DNA from: Sulfurimonas sp.
GTDB lineage: Bacteria; Campylobacterota; Campylobacteria; Campylobacterales; Sulfurimonadaceae
DNA: 44,923 bases
Assembly (NCBI RefSeq): GCF_026988655.1
Contig: NZ_JALSKT010000061.1
Coordinates: 1-44,923, forward strand
Direction of reading: 5' to 3'
A program made the position numbers and the translations under genes. The number at the start of each line of letters is the position of its first letter. Within the stretch, counting starts at the first letter, position 1. This document shows positions 1 through 8,794 of the stretch, one piece after another. The notes below the pieces were generated by a model. That model saw nothing but the letters and a program-made list of their open reading frames with translations, was not told the origin of the DNA and made no database searches.

Positions 1-4
1 AGAG

Positions 5-2605
5 TTATTTCTTCTTTATATCTACTGGAATTTCGATGACAAAAGTTGTTGATCCATCATGACTACTTACAGAAATAGAACCGCTAAATTGCTTTTCTAC
101 AATCATTTTTGACATATACAAACCTAAGCCTGTGCCATTTTTTCCTTTTGTACTCATGTAAGGTTCAAATACTTCAAGTAATATTGTCTTATCTATCCCA
201 CCAGCATGATCTTTGATGGAGATTTTCACTCTCTTGTCTTTCACTTCACAAACTACACTAATATCTTTGAGACTTTGCGATGAAGCTGACTGATAAGCAT
301 CAATAGCGTTATTTATAATATTTAAAAGCACTTGAATAAGTTCATTTGTATAAGTGTTTAGTACAAGTTCCTCTTCACATTCTACTTTTATAACAATATT
401 ATTTTTTTTCAGTCTTGGTGTAATAAAATTGATGACTTTTTGCATCACTTCATTAAACTTCACAGCTGTTGCTTCTTTGTTGGGATGAAAGTATGTTTTA
501 AAATCATCAATAGTATTTGAGAGATACACCATCGTTTGGTTGATGTTTTCTAAAGTTTTAAGTAACTCTTCTTTTTCAACCTTTTGTCCAACCATATCTT
601 TGAGTTGTATATTTGAAATTTGCAAAGTAATCATATTTAATGGTTGTCTCCACTGATGTGCTATCATACTTATCATCTCACCCATGACTGCCTGTTTGGA
701 TTGTCTTGTTAGTATCTCATCTTTTTTTATCAACTCATTTACTTTTTCTTGAACAGTGGCTTCAAGTGAGTCATTTATCTCTCGTAACTCTTTTGTTTTG
801 TTATCAACTAACTTTTCTAGTTCAAGATTAAATCTTTTGAGTTTTCTTTGATAATACGCCATGATTAAGAAGATAAGAGACATAATTCCTAGAGTAATCC
901 ACATCAAAGAGTAATCAACTGTTTTTTGATATCTTGATATTTTCCAACTCTGTTCAATATTTTTTATGTCGCTAGGCTCTATCGCATCTATCCCTTTTTC
1001 AAGGATGCTATATAATTGAGTTTCATCTTCTTGCAATCCTATGCTTACAGGCATAGGATTGTCTTTTGCTAAAAAACCATTTATTTTTAGTTTGGAGTAT
1101 CCATATTTATCAATGATATAATCAGCCTTTAAGTCAACAGAAATAAGCCCATACACTTTATTTGAAAGAACTTTTTTTACCATTTTTTCTTCATTAGGTT
1201 CTACTTCAATGTTGAGATAAGGATAGAGATACATAAGATGATCTTTATATGATTCCAGCCTTGTTATTAAAACCTTGTTTTTTAAATCACTTGGATTTCT
1301 GACAAAAGATTTATCAGGTTTACTTATCAAAGTAAAAGTAACTTCTGTAAATGGCTTTGTTGGCTTGAGCGTTTTATAGCGTTTGTCTCTAGTAGCATAT
1401 ATAGCTAATATGTCACACTTTTTTGAAGATAGCAGATCCTCTAACTCTTCTTCAGAACTACTTTTAACAGGTTTAAAATCAAGATAGGTCTTCTTACTTA
1501 GCTCTTTATAAAATTCCGCAATCATACCCACCATCTTACCATTTGACACACCTTCAATGGGGAACTGCTTTGGATGTAAACAGACTCTAACACTTGGATG
1601 TGTATCAATATATTCAAAATCTTTATTAGTAAACTTTAAACTTTCTTCTTTCTTTTTAAAAACAAAATTGCGCAGTTCTCGTTCTGAGTCAAGGTTGTGA
1701 TTTTTTTGAAAAATTCTATACTGCTTGTTTAAAAAGTTCATATCAACAGAACCAACATCATAGATAAATGGCAAAATAAGTTTATCTATAGCATCTGCTT
1801 CATATCTCAAATCTTTAATAGAGATATGAGGTGCATATTTTTTATGAATAATTTCAATAATTTCATCTTTATGCTCTAAAGCATACTGCCATCCTCGTAT
1901 GGAAGCATCCCTAAATGCAGTAGCTCTTTTTTCGTGATGTAGAATTTCATTCTTGGATGTAAACAACTCTTCTTGCAGGGAAAAAGTGTTCTCATTTGAG
2001 GGGTCAAGAATATTATACTTTACCCCTAATTCATCAAGTTTATATGGTTGATCTGAAATATATGCTGTCATGGCATCAACTTTGCCTTGTACAAATTCTT
2101 TTACCCTAAAAGTGTGTTGAACCAAAATAAGATCATCACAGGTAATCTGGTGTCCATTAAAATAAGGTTTAAAATTTAACTCCAAATCTTTTCTACTTGA
2201 AGCCATCACACGCTTAGCTCTAAGGTCTTCAACTCTTTTAATCTCTGGTTTTGTAATAAGCACTAAAGCAGAACGTTTAAAAAATGAAGCAAGTAACACA
2301 ACAGGCTTACCCCGCATATACTCAAGTAAAGTATTCGAGTTATAAACCCCATAAGTTGCTTTTCCTGATACGACATTTCCAATAATATCAATGTCATTTT
2401 CATACTCTTTCAATGTCACATCTAAGCCAGCATCACGATAAAAGCCTTTCTCTTTTGCTGCTATAAATCCAGCAAATTCAAACTCATACTTCCAATGAAG
2501 TTGTAGGGAAACTTTTTCTAATTTCGTGTGTAATCTTTCATCAACAATAGTATAGGCATTGAGTATGCCACTATAAAAGATAACAAATAAAACTATTCCT
2601 CGCAT
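5..2605 (-). CDS. NMT1-domain hybrid sensor histidine kinase
   Basis: Membrane sensor kinase of 866 residues. A hydrophobic N-terminus (about 1-18) looks like a signal peptide. An NMT1/ThiY-like substrate-binding domain (about 30-300) and a second periplasmic binding domain of the SBP_bac_3 type (about 335-560) come next. One membrane segment lies near 567-587, then a coiled coil. The HisKA-type H box (AHQWRQP, His near 650) and the HATPase N box (NNAIDA, near 766), G1 (DHAGGID) and G2 (GTGLGLY, near 822) are all intact, so it should be an active kinase. It probably senses a small periplasmic ligand and phosphorylates an unlinked response regulator; none is adjacent. The sensory half is closely similar to the diguanylate cyclase at 29487-31802. 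It starts immediately next to the stop of the upstream deoxyribosyltransferase-like gene, so the two are probably cotranscribed. Ligand unknown. Confidence 0.9.
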   Translation of the reverse strand: MRGIVLFVIFYSGILNAYTIVDERLHTKLEKVSLQLHWKYEFEFAGFIAAKEKGFYRDAGLDVTLKEYENDIDIIGNVVSGKATYGVYNSNTLLEYMRGKPVVLLASFFKRSALVLITKPEIKRVEDLRAKRVMASSRKDLELNFKPYFNGHQITCDDLILVQHTFRVKEFVQGKVDAMTAYISDQPYKLDELGVKYNILDPSNENTFSLQEELFTSKNEILHHEKRATAFRDASIRGWQYALEHKDEIIEIIHKKYAPHISIKDLRYEADAIDKLILPFIYDVGSVDMNFLNKQYRIFQKNHNLDSERELRNFVFKKKEESLKFTNKDFEYIDTHPSVRVCLHPKQFPIEGVSNGKMVGMIAEFYKELSKKTYLDFKPVKSSSEEELEDLLSSKKCDILAIYATRDKRYKTLKPTKPFTEVTFTLISKPDKSFVRNPSDLKNKVLITRLESYKDHLMYLYPYLNIEVEPNEEKMVKKVLSNKVYGLISVDLKADYIIDKYGYSKLKINGFLAKDNPMPVSIGLQEDETQLYSILEKGIDAIEPSDIKNIEQSWKISRYQKTVDYSLMWITLGIMSLIFLIMAYYQRKLKRFNLELEKLVDNKTKELREINDSLEATVQEKVNELIKKDEILTRQSKQAVMGEMISMIAHQWRQPLNMITLQISNIQLKDMVGQKVEKEELLKTLENINQTMVYLSNTIDDFKTYFHPNKEATAVKFNEVMQKVINFITPRLKKNNIVIKVECEEELVLNTYTNELIQVLLNIINNAIDAYQSASSQSLKDISVVCEVKDKRVKISIKDHAGGIDKTILLEVFEPYMSTKGKNGTGLGLYMSKMIVEKQFSGSISVSSHDGSTTFVIEIPVDIKKK

Positions 2606-3103
2606 CTATTCTCCATTTAAAGTTTTTAATACAGTTTCAAAATCACCTTGAATTACTTTTGCACTATGCGCTATCATAAGGTTCACTGGATTGGAAAAAT
2701 CTTCTATAAAACGGTTTTCATTATCCCAAAACATACCATTTTCTTCTCTTTTTTCTTCGGCAGAAAAACTCTCGATATACTCTTTTGTTTCTTGCATGTA
2801 TCCATAGACTTCTTTGCCTATTCCATAGCCATAACCACATTCCCAAACAGTTCCACTATCAGGTTCTTTTCCTCGAAAAGCATTGAGATTTGCAACAATT
2901 ATATCACTCTCTTGAATCATTTTCACATTAGCCTTGAAAATATCTGTAGCTATTTTATGTTTTGGCTGTGAAAAATCAACCACATTATCTAATGGATACA
3001 GACCAATATAGCCATACTTTTCACATAAAGAAACAAGTTTCTTCCCTATTTCTATGGAGTTTTGCTCAAAAACATCAGGTCCTGCGATATATATTTTTTT
3101 CAT
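2606..3103 (-). CDS. nucleoside 2-deoxyribosyltransferase family protein
   Basis: Soluble protein of about 165 residues. The N-terminal KKIYIAGPDVF motif and the DSGTVWECGYGYG segment carry the family's nucleotide-binding loop and catalytic glutamate. Family members transfer deoxyribose between bases or hydrolyse deoxynucleotides, so this may be a salvage or house-cleaning enzyme. Two ATGs are available. The one at 3103 is preferred because an AGGA lies five bases upstream of it, while the ATG at 3109 overlaps that AGGA. It lies directly upstream of the NMT1 kinase with no gap. The substrate cannot be told from sequence. Confidence 0.85.
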   Translation of the reverse strand: MKKIYIAGPDVFEQNSIEIGKKLVSLCEKYGYIGLYPLDNVVDFSQPKHKIATDIFKANVKMIQESDIIVANLNAFRGKEPDSGTVWECGYGYGIGKEVYGYMQETKEYIESFSAEEKREENGMFWDNENRFIEDFSNPVNLMIAHSAKVIQGDFETVLKTLNGE

Positions 3104-3304
3104 AAACATCCTAAATTATTTTTTCAAATTATATCATCTTTAGATTGAATCATTTCGCTTGACATAAATTTAATACGCTAAATCAAAACTCAAGTCATTC
3201 TCAGCTTGACTGTGAATCTAGCTTTTGATTGACCGTGTAAATTTAAGCATATTATTAGAGTATTTTTCATATTCTACTAAAAATCAAATATAAAGAATAA
3301 ACTT

Positions 3305-5236
3305 ATGTCAAATAGATTACAAACAGAAGATTCCCCTTACCTACAACAACACAAAGACAATCCAGTTGATTGGTGGCCTTGGTGCGATGAAGCCTTTGTT
3401 AAAGCAGAAGCTGAAAATAAAGCTATATTTATCTCTATAGGGTACAGTTCATGTCACTGGTGTCATGTTATGGAAAAAAATGTTTTCGAAGATGAGGAGT
3501 GTGCACAAATACTTAACGAAGACTTTATCTGCATAAAAGTTGATCGTGAAGAGCGTCCAGACATTGACAAATATTACCAAGAAGTACATCTTCTTTTAAA
3601 TCGTCGTGCAGGTGGCTGGCCAACAAGTATCTTTTGTACCCCACAAAACAAGCCTTTTTTTGCAGGAACTTACATTCCGCCTGAATCCAATTCAGGAAGT
3701 ATTGAAGGAATGGGTTTTAAGGAGCTTACTCGTCTTATAGCAAACAAAACAAAAGAAATAGATGCAAAACTTTTTGAGAATGCTGATGAAATTGAAGGTT
3801 TTTTAAACCATATTGAGCATCCAAAAGAGGCAACTGTTTTAAAAGAGGACTTTTATAAAAATCTTCTCCTACAAGCAAAAAATAACTATGACACAAGAAA
3901 TGGTGGTTTTTCTGATAAACCAAAATTTCCACAAAGTTCAACACTTTTAGCACTTATGGTTATAGACAGACTTTATAATGATGCATCTGCTAAGGCTATG
4001 GTTACAAACACACTTGAACATATGAGCAAAGGAGGAATGTATGACCTTGTGGATGGTGGTTTTTGCCGTTACAGTGTTGATGAGCGCTGGCTGGTACCTC
4101 ACTTTGAAAAAATGCTCTATGACAATGCTCTTTTATGTGGTGTTTATACCGAAGCCTATCTCAGTTATGAAGATGAAAAATATCTCCGCATTGCAAGAGA
4201 GATAGCAGATTTTTGGTATAACTTTATGAGCGAAGATGATCTTTTTTACAGTGCAAGTGATGCAGATAGTGATGATGCAGAGGGCACATATTTTGTTTAT
4301 AGCTACGAAGAAGTTTATACCGTCTTAGCAGAGCATGGTTATGAAGATGCAAAAGCTATGTGTGAGCAGATGAGTGTCACACACCATGGAAACTTTGAGA
4401 CTAAGAATATCATTCGTTTTGAAGGTGAAATGCCTCAATGGTTTGACGAGGTTCGAGTACTCTTACAAAAGATAAGACAAAACAGAAGCTACCCTTTTAT
4501 AGATAAAAAAGTGCAAACTTCATGGTCAGCTATGATGATTAACTCACTTTTTAAACTTGGTGCAGTCGATAACAATTACAAAGACAAAGCCATCAAAAGT
4601 TTAGACAAACTTTTAGAAACAATGTTTCTTGATGGTGTGCTTTATCACACAACACTCATACATAAAACACCAAAAGTTGAAGCTTTTTTAGAAGACTATG
4701 CTTTTTTAAGTCAAGCTCTCCTTACTGCGTTTAAGTACACACAAAATGAACTTTATCTCATCAATGCACAAAGATTTGCAAACAAAGCCCTTGAAGAGTT
4801 TTATGACAAAGGTTTATGGAACTTTAGCAATGGCGAATTTGCTGTAAAAGCGGAGATAACAGATAGTACATATACTAGTTCTGTCAGTATTATGATTGAT
4901 ACACTGATGCGTTTAGGTACGATTCTTGAAGATGAAAAATATACACATTTTGCTTTTAAAACTATGGAGTACAACTCTTATGAACTTGGACGCCGACCTA
5001 TTTACTATCCATATATGCTCATCCAGGCATTACGTTATGTCAAAGGAGATAGAATCGTAAAATCGCAAGAACATAATCTTACTAACAATGCACTTGCACT
5101 TTCAAAACTCAAATATCCTTTTATAGAATTAAAAAAGAGTGAAGATCAAGATTTTATGGTTTGTGGGCAAATGAGTTGTTTTGCACACACTAGCAATATC
5201 AATGAGATAGAAAATATCATTAAAAACTCTTTTTAA
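3305..5236 (+). CDS. thioredoxin domain-containing protein (YyaL/DUF255, SSP411-like)
   Basis: Protein of 643 residues with the full YyaL/SPATA20 family architecture. The N-terminal thioredoxin-like DUF255 domain has a CHWC redox motif at residues 50-53 in the typical [14 protein letters not shown] setting. A long (alpha/alpha)6-barrel region follows, resembling N-acylglucosamine 2-epimerase and glycosidase folds (motifs SPKFPQSS-like near 205 and [10 protein letters not shown] near 263). No signal peptide, so it is cytoplasmic. The exact function of the family is not established; a redox or carbohydrate-linked role is only inferred. It starts a plus-strand series leading to ppk2. Confidence 0.9.
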   Translation: MSNRLQTEDSPYLQQHKDNPVDWWPWCDEAFVKAEAENKAIFISIGYSSCHWCHVMEKNVFEDEECAQILNEDFICIKVDREERPDIDKYYQEVHLLLNRRAGGWPTSIFCTPQNKPFFAGTYIPPESNSGSIEGMGFKELTRLIANKTKEIDAKLFENADEIEGFLNHIEHPKEATVLKEDFYKNLLLQAKNNYDTRNGGFSDKPKFPQSSTLLALMVIDRLYNDASAKAMVTNTLEHMSKGGMYDLVDGGFCRYSVDERWLVPHFEKMLYDNALLCGVYTEAYLSYEDEKYLRIAREIADFWYNFMSEDDLFYSASDADSDDAEGTYFVYSYEEVYTVLAEHGYEDAKAMCEQMSVTHHGNFETKNIIRFEGEMPQWFDEVRVLLQKIRQNRSYPFIDKKVQTSWSAMMINSLFKLGAVDNNYKDKAIKSLDKLLETMFLDGVLYHTTLIHKTPKVEAFLEDYAFLSQALLTAFKYTQNELYLINAQRFANKALEEFYDKGLWNFSNGEFAVKAEITDSTYTSSVSIMIDTLMRLGTILEDEKYTHFAFKTMEYNSYELGRRPIYYPYMLIQALRYVKGDRIVKSQEHNLTNNALALSKLKYPFIELKKSEDQDFMVCGQMSCFAHTSNINEIENIIKNSF

Positions 5237-5284
5237 TCTTTATTGATTTATAATCTAATAAGAGCGAATAAAAGGAAAATGAAT

Positions 5285-6223
5285 ATGGGACATAAAAGAA
5301 ATATTTTAGATGATGAGTTAACAGATGGTGCAGTACTGCAAGAGATTACGCATGAGGATAGACGAGAAAAAAAATCTCAAAATAACAAATATGACAAAAG
5401 AGATAAAGACCCACATAAAAAGCGTGTAGCAGTATGGGTTAAAGATGAAGTGTTGCAGTATGAGGATGAACTTAAAACTTTGCAAATAGAACTCCTCAAG
5501 ATGCAAAACTATGTTAAAGATACGGGACAAAAAGTTTTGATGATTTTTGAAGGTCGTGATGCAGCTGGAAAAGGTGGAACGATCAAACGAATCACAGAAC
5601 ACCTTAATCCTCGTGGTGCAAGAGTTGTAGCGCTTGATAAACCTAGTGATAAAGAGAGAACACAGTGGTATTTTCAAAGATATGTGCAGCATCTTCCATC
5701 AGCTGGTGAGATTGTACTCTTTGACAGAAGTTATTACAATCGTGCTGGTGTTGAGCCTGTTATGGGATTTTGTACGCAGGAGGAACATAAAGAGTTTTTA
5801 CACGAAGTTCCAGAGTTTGAAAAAATGCTTGTCAATTCAGATATTAAAATATTCAAATTTTATTTTTCTGTTTCAAAAGCTGAGCAAAAAAAACGTTTTG
5901 ACAAACGTAGAACAGATCCACTCAAGCAGTATAAGCTCTCTCCTGTTGATGAAAAATCTCAAGGCTTGTGGGACAAGTACACGATTGCTAAATACTCTAT
6001 GCTTTTAGCATCCCATACAGATCATGCTCCATGGACTATCATACGTTCAGATAACAAAAAAAGAGCGCGAGTCAATTGTATCAAACATATTCTCAACCAT
6101 TTTGATTACCCTAATAAAATAAGCAAGAAAAAACTCAAAGCTGATGAGGAGATTAGAATCTTTGCCAATGATGAGATAAAACTTATGGAAACTGAGATGA
6201 CACTCAAGAAAAATAATGCTTAA
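5285..6223 (+). CDS. ppk2: polyphosphate kinase 2 (PPK2 family)
   Basis: Transfers phosphate between polyphosphate and nucleotides. Walker A (GRDAAGKGG, residues 90-98) and the Walker B-like VLFDRSYYNRAGVE segment are intact, and the lid and C-terminal WDKYT, HAPWTII and SDNKKRAR-type motifs of one-domain class I PPK2 are present. The ATG at 5285 is preferred because an AAAGGA ends eight bases upstream; the ATG at 5279 lies only two bases from it. This gives 312 residues. The charged N-terminus before residue 50 is typical of longer PPK2s. PPK2 subclass, and hence direction (GDP/ADP phosphorylation or polyphosphate synthesis), is not resolved. Confidence 0.93.
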   Translation: MGHKRNILDDELTDGAVLQEITHEDRREKKSQNNKYDKRDKDPHKKRVAVWVKDEVLQYEDELKTLQIELLKMQNYVKDTGQKVLMIFEGRDAAGKGGTIKRITEHLNPRGARVVALDKPSDKERTQWYFQRYVQHLPSAGEIVLFDRSYYNRAGVEPVMGFCTQEEHKEFLHEVPEFEKMLVNSDIKIFKFYFSVSKAEQKKRFDKRRTDPLKQYKLSPVDEKSQGLWDKYTIAKYSMLLASHTDHAPWTIIRSDNKKRARVNCIKHILNHFDYPNKISKKKLKADEEIRIFANDEIKLMETEMTLKKNNA

Positions 6224-6250
6224 AGTATAAAATAATTAAATATATTTGGC

Positions 6251-6256
6251 TATAAT
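6251..6256 (+). promoter_or_regulatory. putative -10 element for plsC
   Basis: A perfect TATAAT sits 28 bases before the plsC start in an AT-rich gap after ppk2. I see no good -35 at normal spacing. Poor -35 regions are usual in Campylobacterota, so the call rests on the -10 alone. Confidence 0.4.
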
Positions 6257-6283
6257 TTTTCTTTAAAAGTAAAAGAGGATTAT

Positions 6284-6997
6284 ATGCTAAAAGATTTCAG
6301 AAAATTTTTCTTTATGATTAAGCTTGGTTACAAGTATATTAGAATTTTTAAAGAGACTTACTTTCACCCTTTCATAACGCTAAAATATGCCTATCAAGAC
6401 CTATCAAAAGCCAGACAAAGTTACTCTAACAATGTGCTAGAATTTTTAAATATCAAAGTAAATATCATCGGAGAACTTCCCAAAAAAGACAAAATTCTCT
6501 ATGCTATCAATCATCGTTCCCTACTTGATATCCTCGTTATGGAAAATGTTTTTTCAAGATACGAGAAAAATGGAACATGGATAGCGAAACAAGAGTTATT
6601 TGATGACCCTATTTATGGTAAATTTTTCCAATACAGCGGTTGTATTTCAGTTGATTTAGAAAATAAAAGAGGTTTATTGAGTTTTTTTAAAACGATTAAA
6701 AAGACTTTTTCAAAAGTAGATGATATGAACCTATACATTTTTCCAGAAGGTGAAAGATTTAAAGGTGATGGCATAAAATCATTTCAAAGTGGTGCACAAA
6801 AGATTGCTAAAGCAAACAAGCTTGACATTGTTCCAGTCTACATTAATGATAAACTTGAACAAGTCTTTAAAGATGCTCCATTTTCTGAACAATACACCGT
6901 CAATGTACATATCGGAGAGATCATCTCTCATGATGACTTAGAAGAAAAATATCGTGATTTTTACAAATCAGTAAAAGAGAAAAAAATAGATGAATAA
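6284..6997 (+). CDS. plsC: 1-acyl-sn-glycerol-3-phosphate acyltransferase
   Basis: Converts lysophosphatidic acid to phosphatidic acid at the inner membrane in phospholipid synthesis. The acyltransferase H-x4-D motif (NHRSLLD, near residue 80) and the FPEGER motif that binds the glycerol phosphate are intact. The 237-residue length is normal. An AGAGG lies upstream of the ATG. It overlaps pdxJ by 8 bases, so plsC-pdxJ-pdxA is a tightly packed operon. Confidence 0.92.
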   Translation: MLKDFRKFFFMIKLGYKYIRIFKETYFHPFITLKYAYQDLSKARQSYSNNVLEFLNIKVNIIGELPKKDKILYAINHRSLLDILVMENVFSRYEKNGTWIAKQELFDDPIYGKFFQYSGCISVDLENKRGLLSFFKTIKKTFSKVDDMNLYIFPEGERFKGDGIKSFQSGAQKIAKANKLDIVPVYINDKLEQVFKDAPFSEQYTVNVHIGEIISHDDLEEKYRDFYKSVKEKKIDE

Positions 6998-7796
6998 AAT
7001 GAAACTCGGAGTAAATATAGACCATGTTGCAGTTTTGCGAGAAGCACGACAAGTGAATGACCCTGATATATTACAAGCCCTTTATGTTGCTTGTGAAAAT
7101 GGCGCAGATCAGATAACTATCCACCTCAGAGAGGACAGAAGACATATTCAAGACAGTGATGTCAAAAATATCATGATGTTCTCAAAACTTCCTGTAAACT
7201 TAGAATGCTCAATCAATAAAGAGATACTCAACATCGTCAGTGAGCTTAAACCCCACCGTGCAACTTTGGTACCTGAAAAAAGAGAAGAAGTTACAACAGA
7301 AGGTGGTCTTGATGTTTTTACATATGAAGATGAGATAGCCTATGCGATAGAGCAGTTACATGACTCTATCATTCCTGTTTCACTCTTTGTTGATCCAACT
7401 ATAGAAGCGATGGAAAAGTCAAAAGAACTTGGTGCTGAAATGGTTGAGCTGCATACCGGACTTTTTGCTAATCTTTTTGCAATGCTCAACTCTTCACTAC
7501 CACACTCAAATCATGCAGTTAAAGAGCTTGATTTTCCAAGACATCAACTCAGCGAAAAACTTGAGCAGGCAATAGAGCAGATAAAACTCTCCTCCATCCA
7601 TGCCAAAAAACTTGGACTTGAGGTTGCAGCTGGACATGGGCTTAATTATCATAATGTTCATGAAATGATGAAAATTGAGGAGATAGTTGAGCTAAATATC
7701 GGTCAAAGTATCATAGCTAGAAGTGTTTTTACAGGTCTTAGTGAAGCTATAAAAGAGATGAAAAAGCTAACAACGCGATGCATAAACCTAAAATAG
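6990..7796 (+). CDS. pdxJ: pyridoxine 5'-phosphate synthase
   Basis: Final ring-closing enzyme of DXP-dependent vitamin B6 synthesis: condenses 1-deoxyxylulose 5-phosphate with 3-amino-2-oxopropyl phosphate. Hallmarks are the N-terminal LGVNIDHVAVLREARQ, HLREDRRHI and NLECSI segments and the C-terminal AAGHGLNYHN and IGQSIIARS phosphate-binding motifs. At 268 residues it is slightly longer than the enterobacterial enzyme, as in other Campylobacterota. ATGs at 6990 and 6999 are both possible. It overlaps plsC by 8 bases and pdxA by 19. Confidence 0.96.
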   Translation: MNKMKLGVNIDHVAVLREARQVNDPDILQALYVACENGADQITIHLREDRRHIQDSDVKNIMMFSKLPVNLECSINKEILNIVSELKPHRATLVPEKREEVTTEGGLDVFTYEDEIAYAIEQLHDSIIPVSLFVDPTIEAMEKSKELGAEMVELHTGLFANLFAMLNSSLPHSNHAVKELDFPRHQLSEKLEQAIEQIKLSSIHAKKLGLEVAAGHGLNYHNVHEMMKIEEIVELNIGQSIIARSVFTGLSEAIKEMKKLTTRCINLK

Positions 7797-8689
7797 CTAT
7801 CAGCGTAGGAGATCTCAATGGTGTGGGTATTGAAATAGCTCTAAAAGCACATGATGAAGTATCTCAGATGTGTGAACCTCTTTATTGTATCAATGAGGCT
7901 ATGCTTGAGCAGTCTGCCAAACTTCTAAACGCAGTCATACCAAAAGATTTCAATCTAAACGCAGTAGATGGTGACTTTAGCATTGAAGTAGGAAAAGTCA
8001 CAAAGAAAAGTGGACTTTACTCTTACAACTCTTTTATGTCTGCTGTCAAACTCTGTGAAGAAAAAAAAGCAGATGCTGTTGTCACACTTCCGATACATAA
8101 AGAAGCTTGGATGATGGCAGGACTTGAGTACAAAGGTCATACTGACCTACTTCGTAAGCACTTTAACAAAGATGCAATTATGATGTTAGGTTGTCCTGAG
8201 ATGTTTGTTGCCCTTTTTACAGAACATATACCACTCAAAGAAGTTGCTAGTTCTATAAAGTACAAAAAGCTAAAACAATTTTTCTTAGACCTACACAACT
8301 CTGTCGCAACAGAGCAAATCGCAGTGCTTGGGCTTAATCCTCATGCGGGAGATAATGGTGTACTAGGTCATGAAGAGCTTATCATTACAAAAGCGATTAA
8401 AAGTGCAAATAAAAAAATAGGTTTTGAGCAGTTTGTTGGACCTGTTGTTCCAGATGTTGCTTTTGCACCCTACTTTCGTAAAAACTTTCACTACTTCGTA
8501 GCAATGTATCACGATCAGGGTCTTGCACCACTCAAAGCACTTTATTTTGATGAAAGTGTCAACATTTCGCTCAATTTACCAATCATAAGAACCTCAGTAG
8601 ATCATGGAACTGCGTTTGACATAGCCTACAAAGAAGAAGCCAAAACCCTTAGCTATCTAAACGCAGTAGAGAGTGCTCTACAATTATGA
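7778..8689 (+). CDS. pdxA: 4-hydroxythreonine-4-phosphate dehydrogenase
   Basis: NAD-dependent enzyme making the 3-amino-2-oxopropyl phosphate used by PdxJ. The SVGDLNGVGIEIAL start, the metal-ligand histidines in GHTDLL, MYHDQGLAPLK and SVDHGTAFDIAY, and the PDVAFAPYFRK segment identify it. It has 303 residues, shorter than the E. coli protein of about 329. The 19-base overlap with pdxJ suggests translational coupling. The gene carries four copies of the over-represented AAACGCAG word. Confidence 0.95.
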   Translation: MHKPKIAISVGDLNGVGIEIALKAHDEVSQMCEPLYCINEAMLEQSAKLLNAVIPKDFNLNAVDGDFSIEVGKVTKKSGLYSYNSFMSAVKLCEEKKADAVVTLPIHKEAWMMAGLEYKGHTDLLRKHFNKDAIMMLGCPEMFVALFTEHIPLKEVASSIKYKKLKQFFLDLHNSVATEQIAVLGLNPHAGDNGVLGHEELIITKAIKSANKKIGFEQFVGPVVPDVAFAPYFRKNFHYFVAMYHDQGLAPLKALYFDESVNISLNLPIIRTSVDHGTAFDIAYKEEAKTLSYLNAVESALQL

Positions 8690-8701
8690 AAATAATTACC
8701 T

Positions 8702-8724
8702 AAAAGATACTAATTGTCTTTAAA
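8702..8724 (+). repeat. upstream copy of 23-bp dyad repeat (putative operator 1)
   Basis: This 23-bp block is repeated exactly at 8752-8774. Its core AAAGATACTAATTGTCTTT is an imperfect 19-bp inverted repeat (AAAGA/TCTTT arms), as expected of a dimeric repressor site. It contains the predicted -35 hexamer of the cytochrome c peroxidase promoter. The regulator is unknown. Confidence 0.65.
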
Positions 8725-8742
8725 GATTTTATTTGCTATACT
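8714..8742 (+). promoter_or_regulatory. predicted sigma70 promoter of the cytochrome c peroxidase gene
   Basis: TTGTCT (8714-8719) and TATACT (8737-8742) are separated by 17 bases, and a TG precedes the -10 (TGCTATACT, extended -10). Transcription should start near 8749, about 45 bases before the ATG. One 23-bp repeat covers the -35 and the other sits just downstream of the predicted start. Confidence 0.65.
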
Positions 8743-8751
8743 TCTTCTGAA

Positions 8752-8774
8752 AAAAGATACTAATTGTCTTTAAA
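8752..8774 (+). repeat. downstream copy of 23-bp dyad repeat (putative operator 2)
   Basis: Exact copy of 8702-8724. The copies are offset by 50 bp, close to five helical turns, so bound proteins would sit on the same DNA face, with the -10 element between them. The arrangement suggests repression of the peroxidase gene. Confidence 0.65.
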
Positions 8775-8794
8775 TAATAAATAGAAGGTATAAA

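Noticed and set aside
3104-3304. Inverted repeat AATCAAAA/TTTTGATT in the divergent region before the YyaL-type gene
   Set aside because: The arms are only 8 bp with a loop of about 34 bases in AT-rich DNA, and no promoter or operator could be assigned.
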